Positions 37,521 through 45,690 of a stretch of DNA of 64,000 nt are shown in pieces. The stretch covers positions 62,001-126,000 of the forward strand of contig VOPT01000033.1 of assembly GCA_009594865.1 (NCBI GenBank). Reading direction: 5' to 3'. Position numbers and translations under genes: made by a program. How positions within the stretch are numbered: the first letter of the stretch is position 1; the number at the start of each line of letters is the position of its first letter. The notes under the pieces were generated by a model that did not search any database, was not told the DNA's origin, and saw only the letters and a list, made by a program, of their open reading frames with translations. This DNA is from Nitrospira sp. GTDB taxonomy: Bacteria > Nitrospirota > Nitrospiria > Nitrospirales > Nitrospiraceae.

Positions 37521-37679
37521 CCGGACCTCACCATGGCAACAGATCGGATGGCGGGAGGGCACAGGCCCTTCGCCATCCGCCTGGCCGCGCCATCTTCCCA
37601 TAGGCACGCTCGCCCTCTCCGTACCTTGTCAACCCGCACAAGCTGTGGTAACGATGGCAGCACTGAGCAGAATACGCCC

Positions 37680-38105
37680 ATGCCGGAAACATCACTCCAT
37701 CGACAGGCACAGAGAACTGCCGGCAGCGCCTTCCTCGCGGTCTGCTACCTCAATCTGACTGCCTGTTCGATCTTTGGCGGGAGTTCGCAATCACTGTCGG
37801 TGAATTCAGATCCCCCGGGAGCCAATGTCTTGATCAACGGCACCCTGGCCGGAACCACGCCGCTGCAACATCAGGTTCCACGCCGGGGAGACCTCACGGT
37901 TGAAGTACAAAAGGCCGGCTACACATCACAGACCAGAGTAACCGGTCGGAAACTCAGCAGCGTCGGCATTGTCGATGTCATCGGAGGAGTGGTCTTCCTG
38001 CTGCCCTTGCTAGGCCTCATTGCGCCGGGCGCCTGGGAGCAGGACCCGGGCATCATCGGCATCACACTCGAACCGGAGCACCCTCAGCCTGCGCAGCCTC
38101 AATAA
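37680..38105 (+). CDS. PEGA-domain lipoprotein
   Basis: A 141-residue exported protein. It has a signal sequence with lipobox-like LTAC, then a PEGA domain (VNSDPPGANVLINGTLAGTTPLQ, VEVQKAGYTSQ), then a hydrophobic segment (VDVIGGVVFLLPLLGLI). PEGA domains are small surface-exposed beta modules. The ATG at 37680 is used rather than the upstream ATG at 37533, because the signal peptide starts soon after it. Confidence 0.7.
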   Translation: MPETSLHRQAQRTAGSAFLAVCYLNLTACSIFGGSSQSLSVNSDPPGANVLINGTLAGTTPLQHQVPRRGDLTVEVQKAGYTSQTRVTGRKLSSVGIVDVIGGVVFLLPLLGLIAPGAWEQDPGIIGITLEPEHPQPAQPQ

Positions 38106-38154
38106 CCTCCGAGCTGACGTACGCTGCAGGATCAGACCGTAAGGAACAGACACT

Positions 38155-39201
38155 ATGATGGACGTCAAAGGTTATGCCGCCCGTACCGCACAATCCCGAC
38201 TCGCGCCCTTCACGTTTTCACGCCGCGACGTGGGCCGGCAGGATGTGCTCATCAGCATCCGGTACTGCGGCATTTGCCATTCGGATGTTCATCAGGCACG
38301 GGATGAATGGGGCGGCTCGCTCTTCCCCATGGTGCCCGGACACGAAATCGTGGGCGTCGTCGAACGGGTCGGCGCCTCCGTGAAGCAATTCAAGGTCGGC
38401 CAAATGGTTGGCGTGGGATGTTTCGTCGATTCCTGCCGGACCTGTCCGCAATGCAAAAAAGGCCAAGAGCAGTACTGCGAAGGCCACCTCAGCTTTACCT
38501 ACAACGGGAAGGAGCGGGACGGCGTCACCCCGACCTATGGCGGGTACTCCACCAAAGTGGTCGTCGATCAACGCTATGTGCTTCGTATCCCCAAGCCATT
38601 GCGTCCCGAGGAAGCGGCACCGCTTCTCTGCGCCGGCATTACGACGTACTCGCCATTACACCACTGGGGAGTAGGCAACAAACATCGCCTGGCGGTGGTC
38701 GGCCTGGGAGGACTGGGGCATATGGCCGTCAAAATCGGAACAGCCCTGGGCGCTCACGTGACCGTGCTGAGTCATTCAGACAAAAAGCGGCGCGATGCAA
38801 AACGATTGGGTGCCAAAGAGTTTTACAAAACGTCCGACCCCAAAACCTTCACGACACTGGCCAAACGATTCGACTTCATTCTGGACACCGTTTCGGCGCC
38901 CCATGATCTGGATGCGCAGCTGGAATTGCTCAAGACCGACGGGACCATGATTCTCGTCGGCGTGCCGGACAAACCAGCGCAGCTGGGGGCCTTTCCCTTG
39001 ATTCTCAAGCGGCGGAGACTGGTGGGCTCATTGATCGGCGGCATTCAGGAAACGCAGGAGATGTTGGACTTCTGCGCGAAGCACAGATGCGGCGCCGACG
39101 TGGAGGTCATCCCCATTCAGCAAGTGAATGAGGCCTACGACCGCCTGGTCCGCGGCGACGTACGGTACCGCTTCGTCATCGACATGAGCTCGCTACAATA
39201 A
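38155..39201 (+). CDS. Zinc-dependent NAD(P) alcohol dehydrogenase (YahK/CAD type)
   Basis: A 348-residue MDR-superfamily enzyme. The catalytic-zinc region is RYCGICHSDVHQARDEWG with GHEIVGVV, the structural-zinc loop is SCRTCPQCKKGQEQYC, and the cofactor site is VVGLGGLGHMAVKIG. It oxidises alcohols or reduces aldehydes, with NADP likely in this subgroup. It stands alone between a PEGA lipoprotein gene and a convergent M20 peptidase gene. Confidence 0.92.
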   Translation: MMDVKGYAARTAQSRLAPFTFSRRDVGRQDVLISIRYCGICHSDVHQARDEWGGSLFPMVPGHEIVGVVERVGASVKQFKVGQMVGVGCFVDSCRTCPQCKKGQEQYCEGHLSFTYNGKERDGVTPTYGGYSTKVVVDQRYVLRIPKPLRPEEAAPLLCAGITTYSPLHHWGVGNKHRLAVVGLGGLGHMAVKIGTALGAHVTVLSHSDKKRRDAKRLGAKEFYKTSDPKTFTTLAKRFDFILDTVSAPHDLDAQLELLKTDGTMILVGVPDKPAQLGAFPLILKRRRLVGSLIGGIQETQEMLDFCAKHRCGADVEVIPIQQVNEAYDRLVRGDVRYRFVIDMSSLQ

Positions 39202-39207
39202 GGCCCT

Positions 39208-39221
39208 GCCGGCGCGCCGGC
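39208..39221. repeat. 14-bp GC palindrome between convergent genes
   Basis: The 20-bp gap between the alcohol dehydrogenase stop and the M20 peptidase stop holds the perfect palindrome GCCGGCGCGCCGGC. It may form a short hairpin at the ends of both transcripts; there is no T-tract, so terminator activity is only a possibility. Confidence 0.3.
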
Positions 39222-40585
39222 TAACGCTGTGCGGCCAGCTCCGAAAAATAATGCACGAAGGCCTTGATGCCGCCGGAGGCCTGCCCCCAATCGAAGTACT
39301 CATTCGGCGCATGATACCCATGCTCGGGCAGACTGAGTCCCATAAAGAGGATCGGGACTTTCCATGCCTTTTGCATCGTCACCACCGCGCCGATCGAACC
39401 GCCTTCGCGGATAAATGCCGGCTCCTTGCCAAACCCGGTCCGGACTGCACGCTTCACGGCCTCAACATACGGCCCGTCGAACACGCCGCGGAACGGATGC
39501 AACATGCCCTCTCGTTCCACCTTCACCGCCGGATTCAACTTCACGACATATTTCTTCAGCAACGTGAAGATCTTTTCAGGCGTTTGACCCGGCACTAATC
39601 GCATGCTGATTTTGAGTTCGCCATGACCCGGAACGATGGTTTTGATGCCGGGACCATGATAACCGCCGGTCAGCCCATGCACCTCGAATGTCGGCGCGGC
39701 CCAAATCCTCCGCATGACCTCAGCCAGATCATGGGTACGCAAGGTTTTGAACCCGTACGCCTGCTTAAACTTGCTCACCTGAAATCCCGATTTGAGGAAA
39801 CTCGCGATCTCGGCCTTCGTCGGCGGCACGACCTCGTCGTAAAAACCGGGGATCTTCACCTTGCCGGTCTTGGCATCGACGCAGGCATGGGCGATCTCCA
39901 TCAGCTCGACGAGCGGGTTCCGGGCTGCCCCGCCGGTCACGCCGGAATGCGCATCCTTGGTTCCGGTTCGCAACACCAGCCGTGCACCGAGCAACCCCCG
40001 CAACCCGTAGGGCATCGCGGGTTGATTCTTCGAGAGCCAGATCGTGTCCGAAATCACCACGGAGTCCGGACACGGAATCGCCGCCCGATTCTTGATCGCG
40101 GAGGCAAAACTCGGGCTTCCGTTTTCCTCTTCCAGTTCCCAAAGAAAACGCACATTGATCGGCACCCCCTGATCGATCGCATACCGCGCGCCGAACAGGG
40201 CCGCGAGGGCCGGACCTTTATCATCCGTCGCGCCGCGCCCCCGGTAGATGCCATTCTCATTCTGAAAGGCGAAGGGAGACTGCTTCCATTCCGGTTCCTG
40301 CGCCGGCTGAACATCCATGTGATTGTAGACCGTCACGGTGGGATAGTGCGGATCGACCGTCCAACCGCCTGAGACGACCGGGTAGCCCGGGGTCTCGACG
40401 ATATGCGCTTCCGCGCCGGCCTCCCGCAAATAGTGCGCCGCGAGTTCGGCCATGCGCCGCACGTCGGGCGCGTGACGGGGATCCATGCTGATGGACGGAA
40501 TTTCGACCGCCTGTCCGAGCATATCTTCATACTGCGGACGAATGTCGTTGATGTACGTCTCCACCTGCCGTTGCGCGTCACTCAT
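39221..40585 (-). CDS. M20-family dipeptidase
   Basis: A 454-residue zinc aminopeptidase. Metal ligands are visible in VYNHMDVQP (His), RGATDDKGP (Asp, bridging), WELEEENGS (catalytic and ligand Glu), VVISDTIW (Asp) and GYHAPNE (His). It cleaves dipeptides or related amides. The start is taken at the ATG at 40585, which has GGGAGG 6 nt upstream; the longer frame to 40714 is not needed. Confidence 0.92.
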   Translation of the reverse strand: MSDAQRQVETYINDIRPQYEDMLGQAVEIPSISMDPRHAPDVRRMAELAAHYLREAGAEAHIVETPGYPVVSGGWTVDPHYPTVTVYNHMDVQPAQEPEWKQSPFAFQNENGIYRGRGATDDKGPALAALFGARYAIDQGVPINVRFLWELEEENGSPSFASAIKNRAAIPCPDSVVISDTIWLSKNQPAMPYGLRGLLGARLVLRTGTKDAHSGVTGGAARNPLVELMEIAHACVDAKTGKVKIPGFYDEVVPPTKAEIASFLKSGFQVSKFKQAYGFKTLRTHDLAEVMRRIWAAPTFEVHGLTGGYHGPGIKTIVPGHGELKISMRLVPGQTPEKIFTLLKKYVVKLNPAVKVEREGMLHPFRGVFDGPYVEAVKRAVRTGFGKEPAFIREGGSIGAVVTMQKAWKVPILFMGLSLPEHGYHAPNEYFDWGQASGGIKAFVHYFSELAAQR

Positions 40586-40681
40586 CGATCCACCTCCCTC
40601 ATGGTCCTGGCGATTATATCGACTCGCAGAATGAAAGCCTATGAGGGCGATCCTCGAAACAAAGAATGGTAGAATGCCCTT

Positions 40682-41161
40682 ATGCATGCCGAAATACTCG
40701 CCACTCCGCCACACCTCAGGACCGCTCTGTTCGCGTGTGTCAGCATCATGTTCCTCTCACTTCCAGGCCTGAGCCAGGCACAAGAAACCCTCACGGTGCA
40801 GGAGGTCCTGGCGGACCCCCCGCTGTTTCATCTTCGTCACGTCACGCTCAAGGGAAGCGTGCGTCAGGTCCAGCCGCTCGATCCGTACGAAATCCCGGCC
40901 GGGTCAACCTGTTATGGAGGCTACCTGTTCAACCTGGAGGATGACACCGCGACACTCCCCATCGCCGTACCGGGGGTCTGTGGTGTGCCGATGGTGAAAG
41001 ATCCGGATGTGGAGGACGGCGCGCGCGTGGTCGTGGAAGCCACGATACAAGCCCCGAGCCACGGTGGGTATGCCTTGAGCTTCAAAGGCTCGAAGATCGC
41101 GATGGATCAAGAGGGAGTCGTGCAGGCGATCGCCAACCGGATCACCCCCTTGGTAGAGTAG
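40682..41161 (+). CDS. Exported OB-fold-like protein of unknown function
   Basis: A 159-residue protein with a signal peptide (cleavage near LSQAQE). The mature part has QEVLADPPLFHLRHVTLKG, a beta-strand-rich core with two cysteines (STCYGGY and GVCGVP), and VVVEATIQ, a pattern like small nucleic-acid or sugar-binding OB folds. I do not assign a function. It is divergent from the M20 gene and ends 3 nt before the next gene, with which it is probably co-transcribed. Confidence 0.5.
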   Translation: MHAEILATPPHLRTALFACVSIMFLSLPGLSQAQETLTVQEVLADPPLFHLRHVTLKGSVRQVQPLDPYEIPAGSTCYGGYLFNLEDDTATLPIAVPGVCGVPMVKDPDVEDGARVVVEATIQAPSHGGYALSFKGSKIAMDQEGVVQAIANRITPLVE

Positions 41162-41164
41162 CCC

Positions 41165-42145
41165 ATGTCCTCGCTGGTCCCTTTCCAACCTCCAGGCCAG
41201 GTGTCTCCCGCCACCACCCGCATCGGGTGGATCGGGATCGGTGTCATGGGTGCGCCCATGTGCCAACACCTGCAGGCTGCCGGATACGCCCTCACGCTCT
41301 TCACCCGCAACTGCACCAAGGCCTTGCCGATCCTGGAGAAGGGCGCCGTCTGGGCCGATTCACCCGGCGCCGTAGCCGAGCAGAGCGACGTGCTGTTTAC
41401 GATGGTCGGCTTTCCCAAGGACGTGCGGGAGGTCTACTTCGGAGATCATGGGGTGCTCGCCGGATCTCGGTCCGGCCTGGTCTTGATTGACATGACGACG
41501 ACGGAGCCCTCCCTCGCCTGTGACATCGCGAACGCTGCTGAGGCTCGTGGTGCTGCAGCTCTCGATGCACCGGTCTCCGGCGGCGACGTCGGAGCGCGCC
41601 AGGCCACCCTCTCCATCATGGTCGGTGGCAGGACCGAGGCGGTGCAGGCCGTCACACCACTCTTCACGTGTCTGGGCAAGAACATCGTCCACCAGGGTGG
41701 CCCCGGCGCAGGACAGCATACGAAGCTGTGCAACCAGATCGTCATCGCCGGCACGATGGTCGGCGTCTGCGAAAGCCTGTTGTACGGATACCGCGCCGGA
41801 CTCGACGTGCCACACATGGTAGAGTCGATCCGCGGCGGGGCCGCCGCCTGCTGGACGTTGGACCACCTTGCCCCACGCATCCTGGCTCGCAATTTCGACC
41901 CCGGCTTTTTCGTGGACCACTTTGTCAAGGACATGGGCATCGCGCTGGAGGAGGCGCGTCGACGCGAGCTCACGCTACCGGGCCTGACCTTGGTCCATCA
42001 GCTCTATCAGCAGGTCCAAGCCCTCGGCCATGGCCGTTCCGGTACCCATGCCTTGATGCTGGCATTGGAAGAATTATCTCCTCCTCGAACCCCTAATCCA
42101 GCGGAAAGCCCTGGCACTGATTTTCAATCCAAGGAGCCCTCATGA
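41165..42145 (+). CDS. Beta-hydroxyacid dehydrogenase (3-hydroxyisobutyrate type)
   Basis: A 326-residue NAD(P)-dependent enzyme. The cofactor site is IGWIGIGVMGAPMCQHL, substrate-binding residues lie in DAPVSGGDVGA, and the catalytic lysine lies in GAGQHTKLCNQI. It belongs to the HIBADH/glyoxylate reductase group; the substrate is not certain. The final residues are polar and probably unstructured. Its stop overlaps the start of the lipoprotein gene at 42142. Confidence 0.88.
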   Translation: MSSLVPFQPPGQVSPATTRIGWIGIGVMGAPMCQHLQAAGYALTLFTRNCTKALPILEKGAVWADSPGAVAEQSDVLFTMVGFPKDVREVYFGDHGVLAGSRSGLVLIDMTTTEPSLACDIANAAEARGAAALDAPVSGGDVGARQATLSIMVGGRTEAVQAVTPLFTCLGKNIVHQGGPGAGQHTKLCNQIVIAGTMVGVCESLLYGYRAGLDVPHMVESIRGGAAACWTLDHLAPRILARNFDPGFFVDHFVKDMGIALEEARRRELTLPGLTLVHQLYQQVQALGHGRSGTHALMLALEELSPPRTPNPAESPGTDFQSKEPS

Positions 42146-42876
42146 AGTATCTTTTGGCGGCGATTCTGCTCTTAACGCTGACTGGATGCACAATGAGCAG
42201 GGGATTTGATCGAAACGTACTTCGGGAACATGTCAGTCAACCTGCCACCGCCACAGACATTCAAGCCGTGCTGAACTTGAAACCTCAACTTCCCTACCCA
42301 TTCAAATTGGCAATCTATGTACACAGCCCAGAGCTGTTTCAGCGAAAACCATTTTGGACGGAGCTTGAGAAGAATAGTTTACAGAACACTGCCGCCACGT
42401 TGAAACAATCAGGCGTAATTTCCGACGTTGTCTTCATTGCCGACAGCGTGGTGCAACACGACAGTGAGCCTCGATTCAATCTTCGTACGGGGTTACACGC
42501 GCCGATGCCTCGCGTGTCGGAATTGCGTCTCGCTGCTGCACGATATGGAGCAGATGCGCTGTTGACCGTCAATGGAATCTCTTCCACCGACCGGTATAAT
42601 AATGTGTGGTCGCTGTCTTATTGGACGATTGTCGGCGCCTATTTTGTGCCAGGGACGCACAGCGATGCACTCGTCATGATATCCGGTGTACTCTGGGATG
42701 TACGGAACGAATATCTATATGCGACTGAAGAGGCCGAAGGGGGTGCCCAAAAGAGAGGTCCAGCCTTAGTCTTGGAGGATGTCGACGTCATTCGTCAGGC
42801 GAAGCAAGTCGCGCTGACAGAATTCAACCATAACCTGACAGCTCGCTTAATTCGACTGAATGGAAATACCCCATGA
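42142..42876 (+). CDS. Lipoprotein of unknown function (copy 1 of tandem pair)
   Basis: A 244-residue lipoprotein with lipobox LTGC at residues 13-16. The mature part has a conserved core shared with the next gene: AARYGADALL, RYNN near residue 152, a GAYFVPGT block, LWDVRNEYLYAT. The gene looks less GC-rich than its neighbours. The ATG overlaps the previous stop and its own stop overlaps the next start (ATGA), so expression is coupled. The family is unknown to me. Confidence 0.7.
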   Translation: MKYLLAAILLLTLTGCTMSRGFDRNVLREHVSQPATATDIQAVLNLKPQLPYPFKLAIYVHSPELFQRKPFWTELEKNSLQNTAATLKQSGVISDVVFIADSVVQHDSEPRFNLRTGLHAPMPRVSELRLAAARYGADALLTVNGISSTDRYNNVWSLSYWTIVGAYFVPGTHSDALVMISGVLWDVRNEYLYATEEAEGGAQKRGPALVLEDVDVIRQAKQVALTEFNHNLTARLIRLNGNTP

Positions 42877-43589
42877 ATTTACTCTTGGCCCTCACGTTCT
42901 TGATCGCATTATCCGCCTGCACCGGAGCCCGCGGCCTGAACCGCCACATCCTGCAGGAATCCTTTCATGACAATCCTGAAGTGGCAACTGATCGCGACAT
43001 CGCCGCAACCATGGCCACCCAGGCCACCCTGCCGACGCCCTATCGGCTGGCCATTTATTTCAAACATGAGGATTTCCCCAGCCGGCCCGCCTTGCAACGA
43101 GTGGACTGGGTCAGCTCCGACGGCGCCCGCGTCCAGCGCGCGCTGGACGCGGTACAGGAGGAAGGGATTCTTCAACGGACCTTCTTGCTCGCCAATTCAA
43201 CCGTGCAAGGCAATACGCTCCGCGACATACGACACGCTGCAGCCCGCTACAACGCCGATGCGATCCTCATCATCGACGGGGCTTCAGCCTTTGAGCGCTA
43301 CAACAACAGCCACGCCTGGTGGTATGCCACCGGGATCGGCGCCTACTTTGCGCACGGTACGGAAAGCCATGCCCTCTTCATGGTAGAGGGAACGTTGTGG
43401 GATGTCCGGACCGGTGCTCTCTACGGCACACAAACGGCGGAAGGGGAAACGACACTCATCGGCCCGGCGCCGTCGCTCGACGACAAGGCTGCTGTGGCCG
43501 AGGCAAAGGATGTGGCGATGACGCGGTTCGGCAGAGAACTGGCCGATACACTGCGGCTTCTGAAGGAAAAACAACGCGGCTCGAATTGA
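42873..43589 (+). CDS. Lipoprotein of unknown function (copy 2 of tandem pair)
   Basis: A 238-residue lipoprotein with lipobox LSAC and the same core as its upstream neighbour: AARYNADAILIIDG, RYNNSHAWWYATGIGAYF, a GTESHALFM stretch, LWDVRTGALYGT. It clearly arose by tandem duplication of the same gene, then diverged. It is the last gene of the plus-strand operon that starts at 40682. It converges on the barrel gene. Confidence 0.75.
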   Translation: MNLLLALTFLIALSACTGARGLNRHILQESFHDNPEVATDRDIAATMATQATLPTPYRLAIYFKHEDFPSRPALQRVDWVSSDGARVQRALDAVQEEGILQRTFLLANSTVQGNTLRDIRHAAARYNADAILIIDGASAFERYNNSHAWWYATGIGAYFAHGTESHALFMVEGTLWDVRTGALYGTQTAEGETTLIGPAPSLDDKAAVAEAKDVAMTRFGRELADTLRLLKEKQRGSN

Positions 43590-43595
43590 GCAGCG

Positions 43596-43722
43596 GCGCG
43601 GGCGCTCACAATGGCTGACGCGCGAGACCGCCGTGAGCGAGTGGCTACGGCATACTCTCAGTAGTACGTCGCGGGCTTGAGCGACACGAGAACGAAGCCC
43701 ACGCCATTTTCGGCGCCCGCTC
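43596..43722. repeat. Imperfect inverted repeat between convergent genes
   Basis: Two 20-bp arms (43596-43615 and 43703-43722) match in 16 of 20 positions as an inverted repeat (GCGGGCGC and AATGGC cores), separated by about 87 bp. The right arm overlaps the stop of the barrel gene. It may be a long hairpin terminator or the remains of a small element. Confidence 0.35.
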
Positions 43723-44953
43723 ACGGGCTATCGAAGGTCCAGAGAATCCCGAGCAACACCAGATGTTGATTCGGCGTGAGGCTCAGCACACCTGGTTGCA
43801 CCTCGCCACGCCGGAAGAACCCGCCTCCCGCTCCGGTCGATTCATCCCATCGATGTTCGAGCCGCACGGTGGTATTCGTCCATTTGTAGGGAATCTTGTA
43901 TTCCACGGTCGAGGTTACCGCTTTCACGAATTGCTCCGAGCCCGTCCAGCGCCCGTTCCGATCCCAATAGAATTCCGGCCTCGCGACCAGGGTCCACGGG
44001 CCTGCCACATGCCACCGAGCCACCAGATTTCCGCCGGTCACAAAGGCTCGCGGATGGCCGGGACGGTCGGCGATGTTTTCGGTGCCGATATCGTAAGACA
44101 ATGCCAGCGTGAAGTCGTCGCCCTTCCACTCGACGATATGATTTCCATACAACCGCCAGAACTGCGGGGCGGTATTGGTTTGATCAGGCCCGCCATAGAG
44201 AGTTTGCGTCAGAGTCAATCGCGGCGTCGCCCTATAGGCCCACTGCCCCCCGTAACTCGGTTGATCATTGGGATGCGACAGATGATAGTAGCCGTTGATC
44301 ACGAAGGCCGTGACCGTCAGGTTGTCGGTGACCGGATATTTCGCATTGATGCCGAACATCATGTAGGGCGTGTTGTCGGCCAACCAAGACCGCGTGTAAG
44401 TCGCGTTGTCCTTGGCATAGAGCGATTCATAGCCGATCAGGCTATTAAACAACCCGGCGGTAATCGTAAGGCCCTTCCCGACCGGAGCCAGATAGGAGAC
44501 ATTCGCGCGATGGACGTGCCGAAGGGTGTCGGCCCCGCTGACTTCCTTTTCGCCTTGCAAGAACGCGAAGTGTTCGGAATCGTAGCCCCCTTGCACGCCG
44601 AGTTCCATGCCCCAACGCGATGATTCATTCGCGTCTTTCCGCACGTAGGCGAGCGCCATGTTCGGCGCGAACTCATTGTGACGGCTCGCCGTCGCGCGAT
44701 TTCGCCAGAGATGGTTTTCGGGGAAATTGAAATTGAGAATGTAGGCGACGTCGAGATACGCGCCGTAGTGCCAGAGAGAGGCCTCCTCAGCGGCAACGGG
44801 CGGGGCATCTGTCGCTGAGGCGCTCTCGGCAAAAGCCGTCGAGACGAAAGAGATCCATAGGAGGACGGCCAGACCAACGCATTGCATCCACCAACGTGGA
44901 GCGTTCCGGGTAGCCGGAGAGGCATAGGCATTCGCATAGTGAAATCTTGTCAT
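43721..44953 (-). CDS. Outer-membrane beta-barrel (BBP2/OmpL-like porin)
   Basis: A 410-residue protein with a signal peptide (VLLWISFVSTAFAE) and a body of alternating strands with many aromatic residues: VAYILNFNFPENHLWRNR, TAGLFNSLIGYESLYAKDN, VGKGLTITAGL, ending in an odd tail (GILWTFDSP) close to a barrel C-terminus. The NSLIGYES and YTRS blocks are typical of the BBP2 (OmpL-like) family. The start is set at the ATG at 44953. It follows the Hyf-like genes on the same strand with a 131-bp gap, so co-transcription is uncertain. Confidence 0.8.
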   Translation of the reverse strand: MTRFHYANAYASPATRNAPRWWMQCVGLAVLLWISFVSTAFAESASATDAPPVAAEEASLWHYGAYLDVAYILNFNFPENHLWRNRATASRHNEFAPNMALAYVRKDANESSRWGMELGVQGGYDSEHFAFLQGEKEVSGADTLRHVHRANVSYLAPVGKGLTITAGLFNSLIGYESLYAKDNATYTRSWLADNTPYMMFGINAKYPVTDNLTVTAFVINGYYHLSHPNDQPSYGGQWAYRATPRLTLTQTLYGGPDQTNTAPQFWRLYGNHIVEWKGDDFTLALSYDIGTENIADRPGHPRAFVTGGNLVARWHVAGPWTLVARPEFYWDRNGRWTGSEQFVKAVTSTVEYKIPYKWTNTTVRLEHRWDESTGAGGGFFRRGEVQPGVLSLTPNQHLVLLGILWTFDSP

Positions 44954-45084
44954 CCCACACTCACAGGCCGACACCACTGACAGGCTGTTGGCGCTTGCCG
45001 TAAATTGACGAAAATCAGGAGAGATGTAAACGAATCGCAGAGAGAAAGGAACCAGAAAAACAGCTCGAGAGAGTCCCGGGCCGA

Positions 45085-45606
45085 TTATTTCTCCGATTCG
45101 GTGGCCGCGCTCCGGAGTGCCTCCAACACCGCGAGAATCTCCGTCGGCCTGGGAGGGCATCCGGCGATACGGACATCAACCGGAATATGGCGTTCGACCG
45201 GACCCGTCACCGCGTAACTGCCCTTGAACACTCCGCAATGGATCGCGCAATCTCCCAGCGCAATGACGAGCTTCGGATCGGCGGTCTGTTTATAGACGTC
45301 CTTTAACGGTCGCTCCATGTTCACGGTCACCGGGCCGGTCACCACCAACGCATCGGTGTGTCGCGGCGACGCGGCGATCTCCACGCCGAAGCGCTCCACG
45401 TCATAGACGGGATTGGCCAGCGCATTCATTTCCATCTCGCAGGCATTGCACGACCCGGTGTCCACCTCCCGGATCGTGAGGGACCGCCTGAACGGCTTGG
45501 CCTTGTCGATCGCCTCCCGGCTCACCGGCTCAGAGAGCGCCTTCGCCGCAGGAAATTGCCCCGTCACAACACCGGTCGCGAGACTCTTCTTAATGATCCG
45601 AAACAT
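45085..45606 (-). CDS. NuoB/HyfI-like small subunit of an Ehr-type complex
   Basis: A 173-residue iron-sulfur subunit. The [4Fe-4S] cluster ligands are visible: GSCNACEME, GDCAIHCGVF and AGCPPRPTE, the pattern of the NuoB/HycG family. It would pass electrons within the peripheral arm. It is the last gene of the six-gene complex. No ferredoxin-type NuoI/HyfH gene lies next to it. Confidence 0.9.
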   Translation of the reverse strand: MFRIIKKSLATGVVTGQFPAAKALSEPVSREAIDKAKPFRRSLTIREVDTGSCNACEMEMNALANPVYDVERFGVEIAASPRHTDALVVTGPVTVNMERPLKDVYKQTADPKLVIALGDCAIHCGVFKGSYAVTGPVERHIPVDVRIAGCPPRPTEILAVLEALRSAATESEK

Positions 45607-45690
45607 GGCGCCTCCTTAGCCGTCAGCAGTCAGCGATCAGGTCGCCGCTCGGAACCGGCTGCTCAGCGCGGATTGCTGAAGGCTGATTTC

